Assembly (NCBI RefSeq): GCF_001280085.1
Contig: NZ_LGED01000017.1
Span: forward strand, 1 to 14,180
DNA from: Saccharothrix sp. NRRL B-16348
Lineage (GTDB): Bacteria > Actinomycetota > Actinomycetes > Mycobacteriales > Pseudonocardiaceae
DNA length: 14,180 nucleotides
Direction of reading: 5' to 3'
Shown here: one piece after another, positions 1-5,448 of the stretch
Position numbering within the stretch: position 1 is the first letter of the stretch
Layout: every line of letters begins with the position of its first letter
Position numbers and translations under genes: made by a program
Notes under the pieces: model-generated
Databases searched by the model: none
What the model was told of the DNA's origin: nothing
What the model saw: only the letters and a program-made list of their open reading frames with translations

Positions 1-24
1 GCCCTTCTTCCCCAAAGGAAGGGC
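1..24 (+). terminator. Hairpin, likely terminator of an upstream gene
   Basis: GCCCTTC (1-7) pairs perfectly with GAAGGGC (18-24) around a 10-nt loop. It sits at the window edge, where a plus-strand gene could end. No T-run follows, which is usual for actinomycete terminators. The gene it would serve is outside the window. Confidence 0.45.
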
Positions 25-162
25 TTCGTGTCATCCCGCCGACCTGGCTGTGCCCTACCGCGCGTGTCAAGGGGGCCGTTCACCTCTACCCGCGGCTTCC
101 ACTGCTGACCGCCCCCTTGATACGTGTGGTAGCCCGGAGGGAGGTCGGTGGGATGACACGAA
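25..162 (+). repeat. Large nested inverted repeat (possible structured RNA or MITE)
   Basis: Two nested 21-bp arms are visible: 25-45 pairs with 142-162, and 56-76 pairs with 111-131. An asymmetric internal loop (46-55/132-141) separates them and the apical part is 77-110. All four departures from Watson-Crick pairing (38/149, 60/127, 62/125, 66/121) are G on the left and T on the right. They are therefore G-U pairs in a plus-strand RNA but A-C mismatches in a minus-strand RNA. It could be a structured leader or small RNA, or a miniature inverted-repeat element with 21-bp ends. I see no target-site duplication. It ends 182 nt before the peptidase start. Short open frames within it are not credible genes. 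Confidence 0.6.
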
Positions 163-344
163 ACCCGCACCACAACGGACCCGCCACAGAACCACGGCAG
201 TCGGGGTCATCCTGCTGATCTGCCCGTCCGGCGAGGACAGCTTTTAATCCCTGACGTTTCGAAATCACCTGCGGCCAATCGGCGTAACGCACCCCCACCT
301 TCAGGCGACCCCATCAGTGGCTCCTGTCACACCTGGAGGCAACC
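163..344. other. Intergenic leader of the peptidase gene
   Basis: No gene is supported between the inverted repeat and the peptidase. The stretch around 240-270 is locally AT-richer and is the most likely place for a promoter, but I cannot name convincing -35/-10 boxes. Confidence 0.3.
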
Positions 345-1967
345 ATGCCGTCCCGCCACCGCCGCCCGCGAACCGCAACCACCACCACCACCATCACCAC
401 CATCACCGCCGCACTCGTACTGACCGCACCACTGCTCATATCCAGCCCCACCGCCCCCGCCGCCCTCGCCGACCCCAACAACAACTCACCAGCCAAACTC
501 ACCAAAGCCGTCACCCTCGACGGCGTCCTGCGCCACCTCGACGCGTTCCAAGCCATCGCCGACACCCACGGCGACCGTGCCGCCGGCCGCCCCGGCTACC
601 AAGCTTCCGTCGACTACGTCGTCGACACGCTCACCGCCGCCGGCTACGAGCCGACCACTCAGGCATTCGAGTTCCCGTACGTCGAGGAGAAGTCCGAACT
701 CGAACAGCTCGCACCCGCTCCCACCACCTACGTCCCCGAACGCGACTTCACCCGCAACAACTTCACCCCGACGTTCATCGGCGAGGCCACCGCACCGGCC
801 TACCCGGTGGACGTCGTCATCCCGCCCGGGCCGACGCCGAACTCCAACAGCAGCGGCTGCGAGGCCGCCGACTTCGTCGGCTTCCCGATCGGCGGCATCG
901 CGCTGCTGCAACGCGGCACGTGCGGCTTCGCCCAGAAGACGCTGAACGCCCAGGCCGCCGGCGCGTCCGGCGTCGTGCTGTTCAACGAGGGCCAACCGGG
1001 CCGCACGGGCCTGTCGACGCCGATCGGCGACACGCCCGGCCTCGCGATCCCGGTCGTCTTCGCCACCTACGCGGTCGGTGAGGCGCTGGCCGCCAACGCT
1101 CCCCGGATCGTCCGGGTGAAGGTCGACTTCTTCTCCGAGACGCGCACCGCGTGGAACGTGTTCGCCGAGTCGCACGAGGGCTTGGCCGACAACACCGTGA
1201 TGGCCGGCGCCCACCTCGACAGCGTGCAGGACGGCGCCGGGATCAACGACAACGGCACCGGTTCGGCCGCGCTGCTCGAAACCGCCGTCCAGCTGGCCAA
1301 GGTCAAGACCAACAACCTGGTCCGGTTCGCGTGGTGGGGCGCGGAGGAGGAAGGGCTCCTCGGCTCCGAGCACTACATCGCCACCCTGCCGCAGGCCGAG
1401 CAGGACCGGATCGCGCTGTACCTGAACTTCGACATGGTCGGCTCGCCGAACTACTTCAACGGCGTCTACGACGGCGACAACTCCAGCGGCACCGCGCCGC
1501 CCGGCTTCATCCCGCCCGGCTCGGCGGAGATCGAGGACGTGTTCGAGAAGTTCTACGCCGACCGCGGGGTGCCGTCGGAGGACACCGAGTTCTCCGGTCG
1601 GTCCGACTACGGCCCGTTCATCCAGGTCGGCATCCCGGCCGGCGGGCTGTTCACGGGCGCCGAAGGCGTCAAGACCGCAGCTCAGGCGGCCCGCTACGGC
1701 GGCGTCGCGGGTGCGGCGTTCGACCCGTGCTACCACCAGCCGTGCGATAGCCTCTCACCACTCGACGACGGGGCCGATCCGGCGCTGTACGCGCAACTGG
1801 ACGCCGCCTACGACCTGCGCGGCAACGTCAACGCGGTGGCGCTCGACGTCAACGCCGACGCCATCGCCACCGCGGTGATCACGTTCGCCTTCGACACCTC
1901 GACCGTGAACAGCGTGCGCTCCCCGGGCAAGTCCCACGGCGCCTCTTCGGTGCGCATCACCTCTTGA
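345..1967 (+). CDS. Secreted M28-family zinc aminopeptidase with PA domain
   Basis: This is a predicted exported metallo-aminopeptidase that removes N-terminal residues from peptides outside the cell. The ATG follows a good ribosome site, GGAGG at 335-339. Residues 1-42 form a signal peptide: Arg-rich start, Thr/Ala/Leu hydrophobic stretch, and a likely cleavage site near AALA-D. A protease-associated (PA) domain spans about 140-260, with Cys172 and Cys193 likely forming a disulfide. The M28 catalytic domain spans about 270-500. By alignment to the Streptomyces griseus aminopeptidase pattern, the zinc ligands are His290 (AHLDS), Asp302 (INDNG), Glu335, Asp363 (NFDMV) and His464 (CYHQPCDS), with Glu334 as general base. 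All five ligands are present, so the enzyme looks intact. The C-terminus after about residue 500 is short and lacks the P/homoB or chitin-binding tail some relatives carry. The gene converges on the Lrp gene. Confidence 0.93.
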   Translation: MPSRHRRPRTATTTTTITTITAALVLTAPLLISSPTAPAALADPNNNSPAKLTKAVTLDGVLRHLDAFQAIADTHGDRAAGRPGYQASVDYVVDTLTAAGYEPTTQAFEFPYVEEKSELEQLAPAPTTYVPERDFTRNNFTPTFIGEATAPAYPVDVVIPPGPTPNSNSSGCEAADFVGFPIGGIALLQRGTCGFAQKTLNAQAAGASGVVLFNEGQPGRTGLSTPIGDTPGLAIPVVFATYAVGEALAANAPRIVRVKVDFFSETRTAWNVFAESHEGLADNTVMAGAHLDSVQDGAGINDNGTGSAALLETAVQLAKVKTNNLVRFAWWGAEEEGLLGSEHYIATLPQAEQDRIALYLNFDMVGSPNYFNGVYDGDNSSGTAPPGFIPPGSAEIEDVFEKFYADRGVPSEDTEFSGRSDYGPFIQVGIPAGGLFTGAEGVKTAAQAARYGGVAGAAFDPCYHQPCDSLSPLDDGADPALYAQLDAAYDLRGNVNAVALDVNADAIATAVITFAFDTSTVNSVRSPGKSHGASSVRITS

Positions 1968-1996
1968 CCTCACCTCTCGACCCCACCTCTCGACCT
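1958..1996. repeat. Three tandem 13-bp units between convergent genes
   Basis: Units at 1958-1970, 1971-1983 and 1984-1996 read CACCTCTYGACCY. They run through the peptidase stop codon (1965-1967) and end on the first base of the Lrp stop codon (1996-1998), so they fill the whole convergent gap. They could have arisen by replication slippage. No hairpin terminator is visible here. Confidence 0.7.
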
Positions 1997-2463
1997 CACC
2001 GATCACCACCCGCCGGCGGCACGGTGTGCTTGCGGACGTGCTGGAACAGCAGGTTCGTCTGCACCTCGCTGACCTCCCGGCGGGTGGTGAAGCGGTCGAG
2101 CACCAAACGCTGCAGGTGGGCCGTGTCGGCGACCGCGACGTGGACCAGGAAGTCCTCCGGCCCCGCCACGTGCGACATCGCCAGCACCTCCGGCAACGTC
2201 AGCACGTAGTCCATGAACGGCTCCACGATCGCCCTCGTGTGCGGCCGGACCCGCACCGCGATGATCGCCTGCACGGGCCGTCCCATGGCGGCCAGGTCGA
2301 CCTCCGCGTGGTAGCCGGTGATCACGCCGCGCTCGCGCAGCGACCGGTGCCGGACCACGCACGTGGACGCGGCCACGTTGACCCGGTCGGCCAGGTCCTT
2401 GTTGGGCAGCCGAGCGTCCTTCTGCAGCTCTTGGACGATCGCCGCGTCCACCGAATCCAGCAC
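1996..2463 (-). CDS. Lrp/AsnC-family transcriptional regulator
   Basis: This is a DNA-binding feast/famine regulator of 155 residues, the usual family length. Residues 1-60 are the AsnC-type winged HTH (LDSVDAAIVQELQKDARLPN through RSLRERGVITGY). Residues 65-145 are the RAM ligand-binding and oligomerisation domain, with the family-typical stretch GPEDFLVHVAVADTAHLQRL. The start is GTG, with GGAGG (plus coordinates 2472-2476) 8 nt upstream. It is transcribed divergently from the PLP enzyme across a 75-nt gap, the common layout for an Lrp protein controlling its neighbour. The likely role is amino-acid-responsive control of that PLP gene and of itself. The ligand cannot be read from the sequence. 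The family call is firm and the target is inferred. Confidence 0.92.
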   Translation of the reverse strand: MLDSVDAAIVQELQKDARLPNKDLADRVNVAASTCVVRHRSLRERGVITGYHAEVDLAAMGRPVQAIIAVRVRPHTRAIVEPFMDYVLTLPEVLAMSHVAGPEDFLVHVAVADTAHLQRLVLDRFTTRREVSEVQTNLLFQHVRKHTVPPAGGDR

Positions 2464-2538
2464 AGCAAACCCCTCCCGCCGCCGAACGACCTGCGGAACT
2501 TACCCCCCACCGGCCGACGATAAGTCCAAGATTCGCGC

Positions 2539-3870
2539 ATGACCCGGTTGCGAACGACGGCGGTGCACGGTGGGCGCGACGACCTCGCCGACCTGGGCGT
2601 GCACGCCCTGCCGATCGACCTGTCCACCACCTACCCGATCCCCGACCAGGCCGAGGGCGGCCAGGCGCTGCAGCACCTCGCCGAGGGTGCGGCGCACGCC
2701 GCCTCGCCGGTCTACTCCCGGCTGCACAACCCGACCGTGGCCCGGTTCGAGCAGGCCCTGGCCGCGCTCGAAGGCACGTCGGCCGCCGTGGCGTTCGGCA
2801 GCGGCATGGCCGCGGTGACCGCCGTGGTGCAGGCGGCGTGCGTGCTGACCGGCAAGCCGCACGTGGTCGCGGTGCGCCCCATCTACGGCGGCACCGACCA
2901 CCTGCTGTCGTCCGGCCTGCTCGGCGTGCGCACCACGTACGCGACCGCCGACCGGGTCGCCGACGCGATCACCCCGGACACCGGCCTGGTCGTCATCGAG
3001 ACGCCGGCCAACCCCAACCTGGACCTGCTCGACATCGCCGCCGTCGTCGCGCAGGCCGGCGACGTCCCGGTGATGGTGGACAACACGTTCGCCACGCCCG
3101 TGCTCCAGAACCCGGCCGCCCTCGGCGCCACCTACGTGCTGCACTCCGGCACCAAGTACCTCGGCGGGCACGGCGACGTGCTCGGCGGCGTGGTGGCGTG
3201 CGGCGAGGAGCACGCCGGGCCGTTGCGCCAGATCCGGATCATCACCGGGGCCGTGCTGCACCCGCTGGGCGGCTACCTCATGCACCGCGGCCTGGCCACC
3301 CTGCCGCTCCGGGTCGAGGCCGCCCAACGCTCCGCGATCGACCTCGCCGCACGGCTCGACGCCCACCCCGGCACCGGCCTGGTCCGGCACCCGAGCCTGC
3401 CCGGCGCCGACCCGGCGGGCCTGATCGGCACGCAGCTGCGCGGTCCGGGCGCGGTGCTCGCGTTCACCACCCGCGAAGACCCGACCGCCGTCGTGCGCAG
3501 GCTCAAGCTGATCACCCCCGCCGTGAGCCTCGGCGCGGTCGACACGGTGTATCAAACACCCAGATGTGGGACTCAACCCACCTTCAAGGTGAAGGTCGGG
3601 AGTCACGACCACCATCTAACAGCGGGAACATCGACTTGTACAGGTGGGACGCGTCCCACGCAAGTCTCCCGGCATGGTCACCGTCGGTACGCCTCGAAGA
3701 GGCGAGGAGTGTTCAGCTGGCGGTCCTCTGGGGAGCAGATTCTTGGTAGAGCGTGCTTGGCTGCGAGGGTGCGTACGGAGGCCAACGGGCTGATGGATGT
3801 CGGCGGGTCGATCGCCTGCTCGACTTGGTCGTCGTCCGCCACGGCGCCGGTCAGGTGCACCGTCGCGTAG
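2539..3870 (+). CDS. Cys/Met-metabolism PLP-dependent enzyme, C-terminally truncated and fused to foreign sequence
   Basis: This is a cystathionine gamma-synthase, gamma-lyase or methionine gamma-lyase type enzyme (PF01053) acting on sulphur amino acids through PLP. Visible signatures are YSRLHNPTVARFEQALAALE (60-79), GSGMAAV (87-93), Asp181 in VDNTFATP, and the Schiff-base Lys206 in HSGTKYLGGHGD. Homology holds through SLGAVDT at about residue 336 (nt 3546). Relatives then continue with a conserved LIQHPA-S/G-LTH segment and about 55 more residues. Here the frame instead enters unrelated sequence and stays open by chance to 3870. The loss removes part of the small C-terminal domain, so the product is probably inactive. 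No clear ribosome site precedes the ATG, so the mRNA may be leaderless or weakly translated. The divergent Lrp gene suggests substrate-responsive control. The substrate is not determinable. Confidence 0.8.
   Translation: MTRLRTTAVHGGRDDLADLGVHALPIDLSTTYPIPDQAEGGQALQHLAEGAAHAASPVYSRLHNPTVARFEQALAALEGTSAAVAFGSGMAAVTAVVQAACVLTGKPHVVAVRPIYGGTDHLLSSGLLGVRTTYATADRVADAITPDTGLVVIETPANPNLDLLDIAAVVAQAGDVPVMVDNTFATPVLQNPAALGATYVLHSGTKYLGGHGDVLGGVVACGEEHAGPLRQIRIITGAVLHPLGGYLMHRGLATLPLRVEAAQRSAIDLAARLDAHPGTGLVRHPSLPGADPAGLIGTQLRGPGAVLAFTTREDPTAVVRRLKLITPAVSLGAVDTVYQTPRCGTQPTFKVKVGSHDHHLTAGTSTCTGGTRPTQVSRHGHRRYASKRRGVFSWRSSGEQILGRACLAARVRTEANGLMDVGGSIACSTWSSSATAPVRCTVA
3547..3605 (+). mobile_element. Possible right-end remnant of an IS200/IS605 (TnpB-type) element
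   Basis: A long hairpin spans 3570-3604. GACTC pairs with GAGTC on the outside, then CC with GG, then ACCTTCA (3580-3586) with TGAAGGT (3590-3596) across the loop AGG. The run ACCTTCAAGGT followed by GGGAGTCAC resembles the right-end hairpins downstream of actinobacterial tnpB genes, recalled from memory. It begins exactly where the PLP enzyme loses homology. No transposase ORF is present, so this is at most a scar. It may instead be an ordinary terminator captured by a deletion. Confidence 0.35.
3634..3665. promoter_or_regulatory. Perfect 16-bp palindrome inside a longer dyad
   Basis: GTGGGACGCGTCCCAC (3644-3659) is a perfect palindrome. Outside it, ACTTG (3634-3638) pairs with CAAGT (3661-3665). 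The half-site GTGGGAC also occurs at 3566-3572. This may be an operator or an element end. No intact gene depends on it in the present arrangement. Confidence 0.4.
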
Positions 3871-4125
3871 AACCTCCGGTCGCCGCGAGCACGGGACGCG
3901 ATGACGCGCCGGCGCTCGGTCCACACCGGTTCTTCCAGGTGGTGGTGCAGCAGCGCGTGTCGGCACACTGGAGGGCGGTACCCGCCTGCCGGAGGACCTG
4001 TCTGGCCTGTTCCAGGAATACGCGTAGGGCCACTGTCTGACGCCCCGCAGTGCGTCCGCGACGTGGCAGCAGCGGCGGTGGATGCCGTTCAGCCACCTGG
4101 CCAGCGTAGGCCGAGGGCTGCACAC
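3810..4125 (-). pseudogene. Decayed minus-strand gene with two apparent frameshifts
   Basis: Reading the minus strand from about 4125, three frames give one coherent helix-rich protein if joined. The first contributes LARWLNGIHRRCCHVADALR. The second, from about 4030, contributes TVALRVFLEQARQVLRQAGT. The third, from about 3968, contributes HHHLEEPVWTERRRVIAS and RRFYATVHLTGAVADDDQVE. The last piece has actinomycete codon usage with strongly GC-rich third positions, which fades after about 3810. I do not recognise the family. The two joins need single-base shifts, which argues for a relic. It lies entirely within the foreign block separating the truncated PLP gene from the truncated membrane gene. 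Confidence 0.35.
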
Positions 4126-4262
4126 ACGCCGTGCTCGCCGGTGTCGGCGCCGGGGTGCTCACCGCCCTGTCCGGAAGCCACCCCGCCCAGGCGGTCCTCG
4201 TCGGAGGTGCCGCCGCCGTGGGCGCGGCCGCCTTCTTCAACTGGGCCATCGCCCGCCACTGA
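4110..4262 (+). pseudogene. 3' remnant of a small two-helix membrane protein gene
   Basis: The frame from 4110 to the TGA at 4260-4262 encodes AVLAGVGAGVLTALSGSHPA, then QAVLVGGAAAVGAAAFFNWA and IARH. This matches the C-terminal half of the intact protein at 10261-10491 (AVLTGIGAGALTALAGRHPA, then EAAVAGIAAAAAAVVFFDRI). The intact copy has about 30 residues before this point, including a Pro/Glu-rich cytoplasmic start. Here that part is missing and a stop codon lies at 4107-4109. A GTG at 4131 could start a 43-residue peptide but has no ribosome site. The remnant marks the right edge of the foreign block and sits just before a zinc-ribbon ORF. Confidence 0.6.
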
Positions 4263-4296
4263 CCTCTCACACGGCCACAGCGGCGCACGACGGATC

Positions 4297-4318
4297 GGCC
4301 GGGTGACACCACCCGGCC
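4297..4318 (+). promoter_or_regulatory. Hairpin upstream of the first zinc-ribbon ORF
   Basis: GGCCGGGT (4297-4304) pairs perfectly with ACCCGGCC (4311-4318) around the loop GACACC, ending 12 nt before the ATG at 4331. The paralogous ORF at 11123 has a hairpin in the same place with a different stem sequence and ACACC again in the loop. Neither ORF has a Shine-Dalgarno sequence. The hairpin may control transcription or translation of the small gene. Confidence 0.5.
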
Positions 4319-4330
4319 ACCGTGCCGGGC

Positions 4331-4438
4331 ATGACCATCACCGGCCCGAACACCTGCCCCGACTGCGACGGCACCCGCGACTACGGCCGCGACCGCGACG
4401 ATCCGTGCGGGATGTGCCGGGCACCAGGCCCACGGTGA
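4331..4438 (+). CDS. 35-residue CxxC...CxxC zinc-ribbon peptide
   Basis: The protein is NTCPDCDGTRDYGRDRDDPC followed by GMCRAPGPR. The two knuckles Cys9-x2-Cys12 and Cys26-x2-Cys29 predict a single tetra-cysteine zinc site, similar in spacing to a half DnaJ zinc finger (CxxCxGxG). It is a clear paralogue of the ORF at 11123-11236: CPDCxGTxDYGxDRDD is shared, as are the last two cysteines. The glycine after Cys29 in the other copy (ATGTLP) is replaced here by a Pro-rich end, so this copy may be drifting. The ATG is supported by the paralogue, which aligns from its first residues (MTxxG...TCPDC). No ribosome site is visible. The function is unknown; zinc binding is inferred from the cysteine pattern. 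Confidence 0.65.
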   Translation: MTITGPNTCPDCDGTRDYGRDRDDPCGMCRAPGPR

Positions 4439-4465
4439 AGGTCTGGCGCCCGCGCGGCCCCGTGG

Positions 4466-4795
4466 CTACTTCGGGATGAGGCTGAACGGGCCGAACACCA
4501 GATCGAACGGGACGAACCAGAGCAGCCCGCCGAGCAGAACCGCCGGCACCACCAGGAGCACCACGAGCCGCCACGTCCTGGCCCAGTTCTCCGTCGCGCG
4601 GATCACCAGCCCGACCAGCGCGGACCTCTGTTCGTCGCGCGTCACAAGCCGGTCGTCCGCCCCGAGATCAACATCATTGATCGGTCGGACCCCTCTGCGC
4701 TGCTCCTCAGCGCACGGGTCGTACCCGTCACCGCCGGGGGTGCCCCCCTGGGATGGTGCGGAGCCGCCATCAGTACCTATGGTCAAGGTGTGCAC
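4466..4795 (-). CDS. Small membrane protein of unknown function
   Basis: This protein has 109 residues from the GTG at 4795. The N-terminal 55 residues are Gly/Asp-rich and disordered. A charged amphipathic stretch (RDEQRSALVGLVIRATENWA) is followed by RTWRLVVLLVVPAVLLGGLL and WFVPFDLVFGPF, which form one or two membrane segments ending at the C-terminus. A TTG at 4786 has GAAAGG 8 nt upstream and gives 106 residues; it may be the true start, since GAAAG abuts the GTG. It converges on the zinc-ribbon gene with a 27-nt gap. I do not recognise a family. The layout (soluble head, juxtamembrane Arg/Trp, hydrophobic end) resembles the other small membrane proteins of this window without clear sequence similarity. 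Confidence 0.6.
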   Translation of the reverse strand: MHTLTIGTDGGSAPSQGGTPGGDGYDPCAEEQRRGVRPINDVDLGADDRLVTRDEQRSALVGLVIRATENWARTWRLVVLLVVPAVLLGGLLWFVPFDLVFGPFSLIPK

Positions 4796-4797
4796 CT

Positions 4798-4814
4798 TTC
4801 GAAGATGGTTCGAA
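4798..4814. promoter_or_regulatory. TTCGAA-n5-TTCGAA dyad at the start of the membrane gene
   Basis: TTCGAA occurs at 4798-4803 and 4809-4814, each self-palindromic with centres 11 bp apart. It lies immediately upstream of the minus-strand start at 4795 or 4786, so it could be an operator or overlap the ribosome site. Two six-base palindromes could occur by chance. Confidence 0.3.
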
Positions 4815-4886
4815 CGGATGCCGCGGCCAACCAGCTGGCGGAGAACTAGCGACCGGCCGCAGCAACCTCTTGGGTGTACGCACGAG

Positions 4887-4939
4887 CCCTCCGGCTACGA
4901 GGGTCATGAACGGGCGGTCCTTGCAGGGGCCGCCCGTTC
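4887..4939. terminator. Two consecutive hairpins, terminator-like
   Basis: CCCTC pairs with GAGGG across CGGCTAC (about 4887-4903). Immediately after, GAACGGGCGG (4908-4917) pairs perfectly with CCGCCCGTTC (4930-4939), a strong 10-bp stem. There is no U-tract. The strand served is unclear because no gene ends within 300 bp on either side. This suggests an untranslated transcript end, a small RNA, or a relic. Confidence 0.45.
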
Positions 4940-4991
4940 CGTGCCTACGAGAAGAACCTTAGGGAAGCCCAAATAGGCCGCCCCTCGTACA

Positions 4992-5014
4992 GCGCCGAGC
5001 GGTAGCTCTGGCGC
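4992..5014. terminator. Compact hairpin
   Basis: GCGCC-GAGC (4992-5000) pairs with GCTC-T-GGCGC (5005-5014) across the loop GGTA, giving nine base pairs with a one-base bulge. It follows the two hairpins at 4887-4939 and may belong to the same terminating or structured RNA block. Confidence 0.35.
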
Positions 5015-5066
5015 GGTAGCAACCACCCCCCGCAACATCCGGACCGATCGGCCCCTCACCAGGGTT

Positions 5067-5084
5067 TATCCAGAATTCTGGATA
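5067..5084. promoter_or_regulatory. Perfect 18-bp palindrome (operator candidate)
   Basis: TATCCAGAATTCTGGATA is a perfect palindrome in an otherwise GC-rich stretch. The size and symmetry suit a dimeric repressor such as a GntR-type regulator. No such regulator is in the window, and the nearest start (5449) is 365 nt away. It may be an orphan operator whose gene was lost or lies elsewhere. Confidence 0.5.
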
Positions 5085-5448
5085 CAGGCGGACATGCGAC
5101 GTACCACCCACCGCGCCTCGCCCACCTCTCACCGCTCCGGGTACTTGGCCTTCAAAACCAGTAGATCGGGGTCGAACAGTTGTTCACCCGGATCATGAAT
5201 CTCAACTACTTCAGTAGACAATGAAGCCGGGCGTCAAGCGGGTTACGCCTCCTCAAGCGATTGATGATCGGTACGGGAACAGGTCCGCTGCGCCAACCCT
5301 AACGGCGACGACCGACACAATTTTCCCGTCGGAGAGTAACAAATCCACTACTTTTAGTTAACTTCTCCAGTGAAAACGACGACCGTGTTGTCCCGCCATC
5401 TGTTCACGGACAACGGCCGAACCGGGCAAAGGAATACGAGGTAGCACG

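Larger units (their letters stand above)
4796..5448. other. 650-nt gene-free region rich in dyads
   Basis: No gene is supported here. The left part holds a TTCGAA dyad and three compact hairpins. The middle holds an 18-bp palindrome. The right part (about 5170-5400) is clearly AT-richer than the surroundings, with the run ACTTTTAGTTAACTT near 5350, and is the likely promoter region of the gene at 5449. No tRNA cloverleaf is visible. Confidence 0.5.

Noticed and set aside
50..247. Open frames inside the nested inverted repeat
   Set aside because: Composition follows the repeat, there is no ribosome site, and the structure explains the sequence better.
486..1736. Long minus-strand open frame opposite the peptidase
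   Set aside because: Shadow of a GC-rich gene; the product is Arg/Gly/Val-rich with no domain, while the plus strand encodes a complete M28 enzyme.
2464..2538. Lrp operator in the divergent gap
   Set aside because: Only a weak imperfect dyad near 2517-2537; not enough to claim a site.
2500..3615. Long minus-strand frame opposite the PLP enzyme
   Set aside because: Low-complexity shadow product with no family features; the plus strand carries clear PLP signatures.
4992..5014. tRNA D-arm-like hairpin
   Set aside because: No acceptor, anticodon or T arms can be drawn around it.
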